From Caldilineaceae bacterium (GTDB lineage Bacteria > Chloroflexota > Anaerolineae > Caldilineales > Caldilineaceae): a DNA stretch of 64,000 nucleotides. Both the position numbers and the translations under genes were made by a program. The DNA is taken from contig JADLDO010000028.1 in the NCBI GenBank assembly GCA_020846635.1, forward strand, positions 62,001-126,000, in the 5' to 3' direction. This document shows positions 9,634-18,357 of this stretch, in pieces. A model generated the notes under the pieces. The model was not told the origin of the DNA. It saw only the letters and a list, made by a program, of their open reading frames with translations, and ran no database searches. Position 1 is the stretch's first letter. Every line of letters begins with the position of its first letter.

Positions 9634-12387
9634 ATGTCCCGCCCTGCTGCTGCTTGGCTGCTCCGGCGAACCACTCTCATTATCCCCCTGCTGATCCTGC
9701 TGCCAATCCTGTGGGCATTGCTGCCGGGAGGGCTGCCTAATACTGCCGATGGCTCGGTACATTTTACGCGCATCAGCGAAATCGTTTCGTCGTGGCGAGA
9801 TGGCATCTGGGTACCGCGCTGGTCGCTCAACTTAGGCTTTGGCAGGGGTATTCCCGTCTTTATCTATGGCCCGCCCTTGTCCTACTGGCTGGCTGCGGCC
9901 ATTCACATGCTAGGCTTACCCGCAGAAGCCGCCTTCAAGGCCATGCTCGTCAGCGCCCTGATCGTGGGTGCTACGGGGGCCTACCGCTTGGGGCATCTCC
10001 TCTTTGGGGTGTGGGGGGGCGCTGTCGCAGCAGCGGCACTCGTCTACGCGCCCACGCTGCTCTACACATTGTTTGTCCAGGGGAATTCGCCGCAGCTTTT
10101 GGCGTGGAGTTTCGTCCCCTGGGCACTTTGGGCGATCATCCAACTCTATCGCAGCGACAGCCGGATGGGACAGTTCGGCTATGCGCTGCTGCTGGCTTTG
10201 GCGTTGGCGGGTACGCTGCTCAGCCATAATGTCGTCGGGTTGATTACGGCAGAGAGCATCGCCCTGCTGGGGTTGATCCTGTGGGATGCCACACGTCGCC
10301 ATTGTGGCTTTTGGATCACGGTTGCTGGGGGTGTGCTGGGGTTGCTCTTGAGCGCCTGGTTTTGGGCTCCTGCTGTGCTGGAAACTGATTATATTTCCAT
10401 CGGGGCCATCGAAGGCACCGACTACCACACGGAATTCGTCCCGCTCTCCGAACTGCTGGCCTGGATGCCCCGGCTAGATGCGGGTGCGATCAACCCCTAT
10501 ATCCCGCGCTCGCTCGGCTTGCCCCAGGTGTTGGCAGGTCTGTTGGGCATTGTGCTGCTCCTGGTCTGGGCTGTCACACGACGCGCACTTCCTCATGCCG
10601 AGAGGGACGACCGTCGTTGGGCTGCGCGCCTCTTTTGGGGCACAGCGATCTTCATGTCGATCTACACCCTCTTTTGTGGCTATATGGAAACGAATGCAGC
10701 GGCACCGATTTGGGAGATCATGCCCTTTGCCTATGTCTTTCAATTTCCGGCGCGGTGGAGCTACTTCGCCGGGCTGGGGCTGGTATGGTTCGCGGCAGCC
10801 GCGGTGGGCCTGCTGGCGAAACATTGGCAGCCCCTTGCCGCCAGTGGACTGATCTTGCTCTTGATGGGTTCCGCATTGGTCGGCCTCTATCCCGACAAAC
10901 TGCCTCCCGGCACGCGCGTCCTGTCGCCCTATGAAGTGGTGCGCTATGAGGTCAAAAGCGGTGCGGTGGGTACGACCAGCTATGGGGAGTTCAACCCGAT
11001 TTGGGTGACTGACCCGTTGGTTACTTCGCCCCTGGTGGAAGATTACATGGCGCGGCGTCCTGTGGACAGGTTAGCGGGCATGCTGCCGCCGGGTTCCAGC
11101 CACCGCGTGCTCGATGTCACCGTGCATCGCCAACTCTACCAGATCACGCTGCCCGCGCCTGCTACCATCTCGCTCAACCTGCACTACTTCCCTGGCTGGA
11201 GGGCGCAGGTCAACCAGATGCCTGTCGAGGTGCGCCCACAGGATGGAACAGGCTTGTTGACTGTGGCGCTACCCGCAGGGGAGAGTACGCTTGATTTGAC
11301 CTTTGGCCCCACGCGCTTACGACGGGCGGCAGGGGTGGTTTCAAGTTTGGCTTGGATTGCCATCGTCTTGGCGTTTGTCGTTACACAACTGTACCAGGCA
11401 CGACACAACCGGCGGCCCGCGCCATCTCTCGAAGGCGTCCCTACCCGCTCAGGACAAACCGGCGCTGTCGCACCCACGGCACTGTTCGCCATCGGCGCGG
11501 TGGTGGCTGCGGTGTGGATGTTGCAAGTGGTGGGAGCCGGTTGGTTCCAACTGCATTCGCCACCGGATCAGGCCCTTGTTGCGCCTGTGCAACGCCGCGC
11601 CGATATTGGCGAACGCTTCCGGCTGCTGGGGTTGGAGCCGCTGCCCACTGCGATCCACGCGGGAGATGCACTGACCGTTGTCGCCTATTGGCGCGCTTTG
11701 GTAGAGATGGATGAGAACTATTCTGTGCTGCTGCGGCTGGCGGATGTGGGCAGCCGTCAAACGCTGATCGAAGTCGAACAGTCGAACCCCAACGACATCC
11801 CCACGTCAGGATGGGCGACAGGTCTTTATCTGCGTAATGAATTGAAGGCGTCGATCCCAGCCAACGCGCCGCCGATCCAATATGCCATCAGCGTGGGCTT
11901 TCGTGACCATGCCACAGGCGAGCTATTGCCAACGGAGGAAGGGACGATGGTAGAGTTGGGGCGGCTTTGGGTGCTGCCTGCACAGAAGCCCAAGCCGCCC
12001 GCTGGCCCACGTGCGCGCTTTGGCCCCACGGTTGCGCTGTTGGGGGCCTCCATCAACGATTCACGGCTCACGCTCTATTGGCGCGCAGAGACACCCATCA
12101 CAGGCGATTACACGATCTTTATTCACCTGCTGGATGAACAAGGGCAACTGCTGGGGCAAATGGATGGAACACCCTATACCAACCGCTATCCGCTGTGGGC
12201 ATGGCAGCCAGGGCAAATCATCGAGGATCGACGCAACGTGGCCGCGACACCGATCGACCTGGCACAACTTCATTCCATCGCTGTCGGCGTCTATGACCCT
12301 GCTACGGGTGAACGCCTTACGGCTGTGGATGCAGAAGGCAAGCCGCTTCCCAACAATGCACAGGTTATCACCTGGCGGGAAAAGTAA
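9634..12387 (+). CDS. PTPS-related polytopic membrane protein with C-terminal beta modules
   Basis: A 917-residue membrane protein. The first 230 residues match the 6-pyruvoyl-tetrahydropterin-synthase-related membrane domain: a DGSVHF motif in the first loop, RWSLNLGFGRG, a YGPPLSYW segment and QGNSPQLLAW. Despite its name, that family is a GT-C-like membrane protein and not a pterin enzyme. Hydrophobic segments continue to about residue 430 and recur near 575 and 620. The last third holds two copies (about residues 655-775 and 800-915) of the beta-rich module carried by the three preceding glycosyltransferases, with AYWRA / LYWRA strands and VGFRDHATGELLP / VGVYDPATGERLT. It probably acts in the same surface-glycan pathway. 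The gene meets the convergent gene with no spacer: the two stop codons are adjacent. Confidence 0.8.
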   Translation: MSRPAAAWLLRRTTLIIPLLILLPILWALLPGGLPNTADGSVHFTRISEIVSSWRDGIWVPRWSLNLGFGRGIPVFIYGPPLSYWLAAAIHMLGLPAEAAFKAMLVSALIVGATGAYRLGHLLFGVWGGAVAAAALVYAPTLLYTLFVQGNSPQLLAWSFVPWALWAIIQLYRSDSRMGQFGYALLLALALAGTLLSHNVVGLITAESIALLGLILWDATRRHCGFWITVAGGVLGLLLSAWFWAPAVLETDYISIGAIEGTDYHTEFVPLSELLAWMPRLDAGAINPYIPRSLGLPQVLAGLLGIVLLLVWAVTRRALPHAERDDRRWAARLFWGTAIFMSIYTLFCGYMETNAAAPIWEIMPFAYVFQFPARWSYFAGLGLVWFAAAAVGLLAKHWQPLAASGLILLLMGSALVGLYPDKLPPGTRVLSPYEVVRYEVKSGAVGTTSYGEFNPIWVTDPLVTSPLVEDYMARRPVDRLAGMLPPGSSHRVLDVTVHRQLYQITLPAPATISLNLHYFPGWRAQVNQMPVEVRPQDGTGLLTVALPAGESTLDLTFGPTRLRRAAGVVSSLAWIAIVLAFVVTQLYQARHNRRPAPSLEGVPTRSGQTGAVAPTALFAIGAVVAAVWMLQVVGAGWFQLHSPPDQALVAPVQRRADIGERFRLLGLEPLPTAIHAGDALTVVAYWRALVEMDENYSVLLRLADVGSRQTLIEVEQSNPNDIPTSGWATGLYLRNELKASIPANAPPIQYAISVGFRDHATGELLPTEEGTMVELGRLWVLPAQKPKPPAGPRARFGPTVALLGASINDSRLTLYWRAETPITGDYTIFIHLLDEQGQLLGQMDGTPYTNRYPLWAWQPGQIIEDRRNVAATPIDLAQLHSIAVGVYDPATGERLTAVDAEGKPLPNNAQVITWREK

Positions 12388-14955
12388 CTACTCCACGCCA
12401 ATCCGCAAGTCTGTTAGATGGACGCGATCCCCCACAGGCTGGCCCGCGGCATCCACGACATTGAGCCGGTCGAGTGTTTCCTCGATGTACAGTCCCACAT
12501 AGAGGGGATAGAGGCCATCGGGCGCGGCGGGCTGGATGGTGAGTTGATGCACATCGACAATCTGTTCGCCGGGGTCCCACAGCCAAGTGCCACGCCCGCC
12601 GCAGACGGGGTAGCCGTCCTGCTGCGCCACCATGACCCCATCACCATAATAGGATTGAATAAAGACTTTGTAGGAGAGGTCAATCTCTTGCAAGGCACGC
12701 CAATAGAGCGTTAGCTGCACGGTTGCACCGGGCTGCAATGGGGTAGGTGCGTCCAGGGCGTATCCTTCCAGCCGGATCAGCCCACCCAAGTTGGCATCAA
12801 GCGGGTGGGGGATCGGCGGCTCCACCACAGGATAGCCCAAGGGGAGATTGGGCGTGGCCGCGGCGTCAAAAGCGGCTACGTACTTCTCCAGTGCAAAACG
12901 CTGAGGCGATAGCGGCGCTTGGGTGCGTTGGTGGATCAGCATCCGCGCTTCGTCGTGGAGGGTCACGGTCGCCCACGGTTGGTAGCCCCTGTCCAGCAGT
13001 TGGGTTGCCAACGTCCGCGCATAGCCCTCCGGGTCGGCTTGGTGATTGCTGATCTGAAAGAAGTACGCAGCGCGCTCGTCGCAGCGCATCCGCCCATGTG
13101 TATACCAGATTGGCGCCCAATACTCGATCTCGTTGGTGGCATAGTCGCCGCTGAGTGTGCCATCGGCATAGAGTTCGCCCACAGCCTTCCACCCATTCGT
13201 CAGCGGAAAACCAAAGAGCGCGTCGTTGTCCAGAACAGCATAGGGCCGCCAGTAGCCGCGCGGCCAGTTGACATTCCAGGTGTGCAAAATCTCCACGCGT
13301 GTATAGGCAAACATCTGGTAGACATAGCCGCCAAAGAGCAGCGCCACCACCAGGCCAATGGCGGCCCCCGTCCATGCCAGATTGCGAGGGCGAACGTTCG
13401 GGCGCGCGGCCCACCAAGTCGCAACCCGTTGGACGACCATCCCCGCCAAGAGCGACCACGGCGCAAAAAAGGTGTAGACATGGGTGCGCGGCTTGCTCGT
13501 AAAGCCCAGCAGGATGATCAGCAGCGCGCCAAACCAAATCCAAAGCAGCCTTTCTTCGGCACGCGTACGCGGCAAGAACCACGCCGGCAGCAGCGCCAGC
13601 AGCGCCAACAGCACCCACCAATCGCGCCCGCCCACGGTTGCCCAGGACGGGTTGGCAATGGTCAACGTCACGAAGATCACCAGCGCGCCGCCAGCAACCA
13701 GCGCGCCCCAGCCCCCTAGCGCACGACGATAGAGCGCCAGCAGCGCGCCGAGCAGCAGCCCAATCATCGCCAGCGCATAATAGCTCGAGCTATAGGTCGT
13801 GAGGCGCAGCCAGAGGTCAGCGATATTATTGACCGGGAAACCCTCACCGGCAATACGCCGGTCTACCAGGTAGGTGTAGGTGGCGCTAAATTGCTCATGT
13901 GCGAAGTAGGGCACATAGAAAAGCGCCAACAGCAGCGCGCCTAAGGCTAGCGCGCCGATCAACCCGACGATCAGCGCGCGGCGCTGGACGGGATAGCGCG
14001 TCCACAGCACGCCAATGGCAAAGAGAGCCGGAAAAGCCACCAATCCCGCTTCGTAATGCGCCCACAGCCCCGCTCCCACAAAGAGCGCGGCCAGCAGCAG
14101 CCCGCGCCACAAGGCGCGCGGTTCTTGCCACAGGCGCACCAGCACCAGCAGCGCCAACGCCGACAGCAGGATCACCAAGCTCTGATACTGCACGATGCGC
14201 GCAAAGCCAATATAGAAGCCATCAACAGCCAGGAGCAGCGCCGCGGCTAGCCCGGCGATTGGCCCCAGAAGCCGCCGCCCCAGCCAAAAAATCGTTGCCA
14301 GCGCGGTGAGGTTGGCAATGGCAAAGGGCAGGCGCGCCGTGGTTTCGGTAAGGTTGCCCAGCGCGGCAAAGATAGCCGTAGGGATCAGGATCTCCCCTGG
14401 CCCCTTCTTGTGCAGAAAGAGTACATCGTCATAGCCCTGGATCACCGCTGCCGCGCGCAAGACTGCGCGCGCCTCGTCGCCATGAAACTCGGCATAGCCA
14501 ATGTTGGTCAGACGCAAGAGCGCGGCGAGTGCCAGGATCAAAAAGAGCGCCACCACCTCCCAGCGCGGCAGCGGCATTTGGGGCAAGGGCTCTTCTCCGG
14601 CGATGGGCCACGCCGCCACCAACAACACCAGCAGCACGACATCCACGCCAATATGCAGATACCAGCCAGGCAGTGGCCCCGGTAGATAACTCAGCAGCAG
14701 GAGCAAAGCCAGCAGCAGGGTATAGCCGCCCCCCAGGGCATAGATCCCCCATTCCAACTTTGTGGCAGGTGCGCCGAAGTCTCGCCCCACCACCTCGACC
14801 AGGAGATGGCCTGGAATAAAGGCCGCCCACAGCAGCAATGCGCCCACGCGCACCCAATCGGCAAAAGGGGATGCGGGTAGAACGAAAAGCAAGGCCTGGG
14901 CGATCAATGCCAGTCCCACGGCGCTCAACAGCTTTTTGCGCTGCGCGGTCAGCAT
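12388..14955 (-). CDS. GT39/ArnT-like membrane glycosyltransferase, divergent member
   Basis: About 855 residues from ATG 14955. The frame extends 13 codons further, but that part lies in a terminator hairpin, so the inner ATG is preferred. The N-terminal 150 residues are an extra set of hydrophobic segments. The GT39-type core follows, with FHGDEAR near residue 165 (the DE pair of the first external loop), then LHKKGPGE and PFAIANL. The soluble tail has a single copy (about the last 130 residues) of the beta-rich module: LTLYWRA, YKVFIQSYYG, WLWDPGE and LYVGLYIEETLDRL. It is only distantly like the three plus-strand copies. It would transfer a sugar from a polyprenyl carrier; the acceptor is unknown. 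Confidence 0.8.
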   Translation of the reverse strand: MLTAQRKKLLSAVGLALIAQALLFVLPASPFADWVRVGALLLWAAFIPGHLLVEVVGRDFGAPATKLEWGIYALGGGYTLLLALLLLLSYLPGPLPGWYLHIGVDVVLLVLLVAAWPIAGEEPLPQMPLPRWEVVALFLILALAALLRLTNIGYAEFHGDEARAVLRAAAVIQGYDDVLFLHKKGPGEILIPTAIFAALGNLTETTARLPFAIANLTALATIFWLGRRLLGPIAGLAAALLLAVDGFYIGFARIVQYQSLVILLSALALLVLVRLWQEPRALWRGLLLAALFVGAGLWAHYEAGLVAFPALFAIGVLWTRYPVQRRALIVGLIGALALGALLLALFYVPYFAHEQFSATYTYLVDRRIAGEGFPVNNIADLWLRLTTYSSSYYALAMIGLLLGALLALYRRALGGWGALVAGGALVIFVTLTIANPSWATVGGRDWWVLLALLALLPAWFLPRTRAEERLLWIWFGALLIILLGFTSKPRTHVYTFFAPWSLLAGMVVQRVATWWAARPNVRPRNLAWTGAAIGLVVALLFGGYVYQMFAYTRVEILHTWNVNWPRGYWRPYAVLDNDALFGFPLTNGWKAVGELYADGTLSGDYATNEIEYWAPIWYTHGRMRCDERAAYFFQISNHQADPEGYARTLATQLLDRGYQPWATVTLHDEARMLIHQRTQAPLSPQRFALEKYVAAFDAAATPNLPLGYPVVEPPIPHPLDANLGGLIRLEGYALDAPTPLQPGATVQLTLYWRALQEIDLSYKVFIQSYYGDGVMVAQQDGYPVCGGRGTWLWDPGEQIVDVHQLTIQPAAPDGLYPLYVGLYIEETLDRLNVVDAAGQPVGDRVHLTDLRIGVE

Positions 14956-14979
14956 GGGATGGCCTCGCTGTAGGCACGC

Positions 14980-15016
14980 AAAAAACGCCCGCACGCAGGG
15001 CTGCGGGACGGGCGTT
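14980..15016 (-). terminator. Intrinsic terminator after the GT2 gene
   Basis: On the minus strand an ACGCCCG / CGGGCGT stem with an inner GCAG/CTGC helix is followed at once by a run of T (complement of AAAAAA at 14980-14985). It lies 66 bases after the stop of the GT2 gene and just before the start of the next minus-strand gene, so that gene needs its own promoter or read-through. Confidence 0.8.
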
Positions 15017-15081
15017 GTGGGCCATTCATCAGTTGATACCTGTCAGGGGCGTGAAATCGGGCGGACAACGGGATCAGCAGA

Positions 15082-16179
15082 CTAACCACGCTCACGGTGG
15101 TTGACAACCTCGCGCACGTGATAGATGGGCTTGGCTTGGCTTTCGTAATAGGTGCGGATCACCATTTCACCGATCAGCCCCATCGTAATCAACTGCACGC
15201 CGATCACCACCAACAAAACCGCCAGCAGCAGCAGAGGTCGCCCGCCAATGTCCTGGTCAAAGAAAATCTTGAGAAAGGTCAGATAGATGCCTGTCAATAT
15301 ACCCAACCCCACCGAAGCGAGGCCGATAGTGCCAAAGACATGGATAGGCCGCGTGGCATAAGTGCCCAAAAACCAGACGGTGATCAAGTCCAGCATCACA
15401 CGAATGGTACGGCTGATGCCATATTTGGAGGTTCCAAACTGGCGAGCATGATGGTTGACTGCCACTTCGGTCACAGTGCCACCCACCTGGCTCGCCAATG
15501 CGGGAATAAAGCGGTGCAACTCGCCATAGAGACGCACATGCTGTAGAACATCGCGGCGATAGGCTTTGAGCGAACAGCCGTAGTCGTGCAGTTGGACATC
15601 GGTCACATTGGAAATAAGCCGGTTGGCGATCATCGAAGGCAAGCGGCGATCCCAGAAACGATCTTGCCGATCCTTGCGCCAACCGCTCACAATGTCATAG
15701 CCCTCGTCGATCTTTGCCATCAACAGCGGCACATCGCGCGGGTCGTTTTGGAGATCGGCGTCCATCGTCACCACCACATCGCCGCGTGCCTGGGCAAAGC
15801 CCGCCGCGAAAGCCGCCGTCTGCCCAAAATTGCGCCGCAACTGCACCACCGTCCAGCGCGCATCCTCGGCGGCGATCTCTTTGAGCAATGCAAAGCTGCG
15901 GTCACGCGAGCCGTCATCGACCACGATCACCTCATAGACGCGCCCATACGTCTCCATCGCGTCTGTCAGCGTCCGGTAGAGATGGGGAATACTCTCTTCT
16001 TCGTTGAAGAGGGGAATGACGACGGAAATATCGGGAGCGCGATCAGCGGCGTCCTCGATTAGATCGTCCATCATGCCGGCTGGCTGTGTGCCGGAGGATT
16101 GTGTAAGCGTGGTTGGTGTCATCTTCTCATCCACAACGAACTGCGAAAAAACGTCTAGCTTTGGCGATATTTGCACCAC
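15082..16179 (-). CDS. GT2 family glycosyltransferase, DPM1/GtrB-like (polyprenyl-phosphate sugar synthase)
   Basis: A 365-residue enzyme expected to load a nucleotide sugar onto polyprenyl phosphate at the inner membrane face. The GT-A domain begins near residue 54 with SVVIPLFNEEES, then VVDDGSRD and the metal-binding DADLQNDP motif. Two hydrophobic segments near the C-terminus (about residues 270-295 and 305-335) anchor it, as in GtrB-type enzymes. GTG 16179 gives the full frame with a GGGAGG eight bases upstream, inside a palindrome; ATG 16122 (MTPTTL) is an alternative and would remove a tail of no clear function. The product would be a suitable donor for the GT39-type enzymes nearby. 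It is followed by a terminator and preceded by the PEP-utilising-like gene. Confidence 0.88.
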   Translation of the reverse strand: MVQISPKLDVFSQFVVDEKMTPTTLTQSSGTQPAGMMDDLIEDAADRAPDISVVIPLFNEEESIPHLYRTLTDAMETYGRVYEVIVVDDGSRDRSFALLKEIAAEDARWTVVQLRRNFGQTAAFAAGFAQARGDVVVTMDADLQNDPRDVPLLMAKIDEGYDIVSGWRKDRQDRFWDRRLPSMIANRLISNVTDVQLHDYGCSLKAYRRDVLQHVRLYGELHRFIPALASQVGGTVTEVAVNHHARQFGTSKYGISRTIRVMLDLITVWFLGTYATRPIHVFGTIGLASVGLGILTGIYLTFLKIFFDQDIGGRPLLLLAVLLVVIGVQLITMGLIGEMVIRTYYESQAKPIYHVREVVNHRERG

Positions 16180-16182
16180 TTA

Positions 16183-16223
16183 ACCCTCCCGCGCCCAATG
16201 GGCTCCCCAGCTTCCGGGAGGGT
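16183..16223. repeat. Dispersed palindrome, copy 1 of 5
   Basis: Arms ACCCTCCCG and CGGGAGGGT flank an inner GCCC/GGGC helix. It is the most divergent copy of the family found also at 18110, 31843, 53491 and 57398. It lies between the PEP-utilising-like gene and the GT2 gene, and one arm supplies the likely ribosome site of the GT2 gene. Confidence 0.7.
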
Positions 16224-16228
16224 GGTTG

Positions 16229-17866
16229 TTACTGTTCCACCGTCGCAGCATCGGCGTTGATGGTTGTCTGTGCGCCTTCCACCAACTGGCTGTAGCTCTT
16301 GCCCAGACCGACAAGGACGGGGCGCTGCCAGGCGCGCGCCGCGGTAATAAACGGGTCCAGCGGTGTCCCGGCTGCCGCCACAAAACCTGTCGCAAAGGGC
16401 AGCGTCAGCACATAGCCACTGTCCAACAACTCGGCCCCGACGATGGCATCGCGACAGCCATTTGCCTGGAGCATTTCCCCATCGCAGAGTGGGCCAACCG
16501 CTTGGCCTACCACAGCGGGTAAACCCGGCTGCGTGCGATAGCCTTCCTCGTCATCCACCAAAAGATCGGGGGCGGTTTCTTGCTGGAGAGCCGCCTGTTC
16601 CGCCTGTCGCCGGGCCACCTCGGCGCGAATCTGCTCCAGCGAGCTAATGTTCCACTCGCCGGTCATCAGTTGCTTGATCTCCTCCAACTCAAAGAGAAAG
16701 ACCTCATCCTCGCTCTGTAGGCGCTGATCGACCATCGCCTCCCTGGCCGCGGCCAATGCCCAAGCGCGCGTCCCTGCCAAGACATAGGCAAGAGAATGGA
16801 GTGCATGGCTCTGCAACCTGTGCGAATCACCGATCTTTTGGATGATCTGCTGCCCCTGCTTGCGTGCGGAGGATGGCAGCTTCTCCAACAGCGCTTGCAT
16901 ACCGTCGTTTGCAGCAGATCGGGCGGGAGGTCTACCCGGTCCTTCGCCATCTTTTTCAAGATGGGCGAGGATGCCGCGCATTAGCAGGCTCGCATCCTCT
17001 GCCCAGCGCGGTCGCGCCATCTCCCCTTCGTTCAAGGCGCGATGTCCATACGCACCCATAAAGGCGTTGACTCGCTCAATGGCCTCTTTGCTTGGCAATG
17101 TGCCGCGCCACTTGGCAAAGTCCCCTTCCTTGAGCCAGCTAAGCTGCGCCGGTTCAGCCATCGCACCGGCTGTGTTGAGCAAAGCATCGCCAATCGCCAA
17201 CTCCACCAGCCCATCCACATCACAGAGCGCATTGTTGATCAGCAGCAGCCCTTCGGCGAGGGGTACTTGCCCTGTCAGTTCTGCCAAAAGGCGCGCATAG
17301 TGCCGCGCAAGGCTTTGGCGTGCCGCCAAATAGGCGACCATGCTTTCCAGCCCCATGCGCTCGATCTCCTCCATAATCTGGAGGACTTCTGCTTGGCCCC
17401 AACGCACAATCGCCTGCGTTTTGAGATACCAGGCACGCGTCTTTTCGGTAATGGCGTCCATCTGGCGCGATTGCTCGGCGGGAAAGTCGTCAATCTTCTT
17501 CTGGGCGCGTCCTAGCTTCAGGTTCGCCAAGAAGCCCGGCTTTTCCCAGGCTGCCAACGGCTGCCGCTGCTGATTGATTTGCAACGGCAGCGGCTCAAGC
17601 CCGGCGCGGTCAGCTTCCAACTGGGCGGGCAGAGAGACATTGAAGTAGACGCGGCCTTTGTGACGACGCACCAATTGCGAACGGGGAGCCGGCTCAAAAC
17701 CAAGCCGGTCATAATAGACATACCAACCGCGATTCACAAACTCGGCTAAGACGCTGTAACTAAAGGGCGTCAAGACACCCGGCGTAAGCGGCTGGAGGGG
17801 GAATTGGCTCCAGACGGTCCCCGTGTGACCGGGCTGGAGCGTAGGAGCCACATAATCAAACAGCAT
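16229..17866 (-). CDS. Degenerate PEP-utilising enzyme-like protein (lacks ATP-grasp half and phosphohistidine)
   Basis: A 545-residue protein matching the C-terminal two thirds of rifampin phosphotransferase / PEP synthase-like enzymes. The PLTPGVLTPFSYSVL stretch near residue 30 and GHRALNEGEMARPRWAED near residue 280 are family landmarks (usual form GHRGPGE...PRW.EDP). The N-terminal ATP-grasp domain is absent and the start is clean. In the C-terminal swivelling domain the catalytic G-G-x-L-S-H-x-A motif reads GTPLDPFITAAR, so the phosphoryl-carrying histidine is missing. It should not be able to carry out the normal phosphotransfer. It may be a partner, a structural remnant or a repurposed protein. 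It stands alone upstream of the GT2 gene on the same strand. Confidence 0.72.
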   Translation of the reverse strand: MLFDYVAPTLQPGHTGTVWSQFPLQPLTPGVLTPFSYSVLAEFVNRGWYVYYDRLGFEPAPRSQLVRRHKGRVYFNVSLPAQLEADRAGLEPLPLQINQQRQPLAAWEKPGFLANLKLGRAQKKIDDFPAEQSRQMDAITEKTRAWYLKTQAIVRWGQAEVLQIMEEIERMGLESMVAYLAARQSLARHYARLLAELTGQVPLAEGLLLINNALCDVDGLVELAIGDALLNTAGAMAEPAQLSWLKEGDFAKWRGTLPSKEAIERVNAFMGAYGHRALNEGEMARPRWAEDASLLMRGILAHLEKDGEGPGRPPARSAANDGMQALLEKLPSSARKQGQQIIQKIGDSHRLQSHALHSLAYVLAGTRAWALAAAREAMVDQRLQSEDEVFLFELEEIKQLMTGEWNISSLEQIRAEVARRQAEQAALQQETAPDLLVDDEEGYRTQPGLPAVVGQAVGPLCDGEMLQANGCRDAIVGAELLDSGYVLTLPFATGFVAAAGTPLDPFITAARAWQRPVLVGLGKSYSQLVEGAQTTINADAATVEQ

Positions 17867-18109
17867 ACATTCTATCCGTAGAATTATTCATAGAAGCAAC
17901 TCATCCAATCGACTTATCTAATGGTATGAGTTCAATGTTTTAGATCAATCTTTCTCAATCTCTGTAAATCTATACAATCTCTGTAAATCTATAATGGAAA
18001 CGGGCGAAATATTCGCCCGCCCAAAGACCTATTGTCACCCGAAGATTGTCACCTGTCAATTTGGGCGCATAACGCGCGTACGCTGCTGTATCCCAATTAC
18101 CCCAGGATA

Positions 18110-18141
18110 ACCCTCCCGGAAGCTTGAAGCTTCCAGGAGGG
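18110..18141. repeat. Dispersed palindrome, copy 2 of 5
   Basis: Arms ACCCTCCCGGAAGC and GCTTCCAGGAGGGT pair with one mismatch over a very small loop. It sits in the divergent region between 17866 and 18358. Confidence 0.75.
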
Positions 18142-18346
18142 TGGGCGGTGAAAGGGCGGGCGGCACAGGTGATAGCCGGAAGTGGTCGCTTATATGTCAG
18201 CAATACGTCAATGCGCCAAGTGCATTTGCCAAAAAGTACGTGTATACTACGTAATGGGTATCTCCGCATGAGAGCGCCACAACAGCGATTCAAATGCGTC
18301 CAACCATCACAGCAACATAGACTTATCACAAACTCTCTTTGTAAAC

Positions 18347-18352
18347 AGGAGG
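18347..18352 (+). promoter_or_regulatory. Shine-Dalgarno site fixing the start at 18358
   Basis: AGGAGG stands five bases before ATG 18358. The frame is open for 78 codons upstream, but this strong site and the signal peptide that starts at this ATG decide the start. Confidence 0.85.
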
Positions 18353-18357
18353 CAGGG

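Larger units (their letters stand above)
17867..18357. other. Divergent intergenic region with two palindromes
   Basis: This gap lies between two divergently transcribed genes and must hold promoters for both. It contains CGGGCGAAATATTCGCCCG at about 18001-18019, the palindrome at 18110, and TATACT at 18243-18248 as a possible -10 element for the plus-strand gene, without a convincing -35. No protein-coding frame here looks real. Confidence 0.5.

Noticed and set aside
12385..12390. Adjacent convergent stop codons with no spacer as a possible fusion or assembly join
   Set aside because: Both proteins end with a complete beta module, so this looks like normal tight packing and not an artefact.
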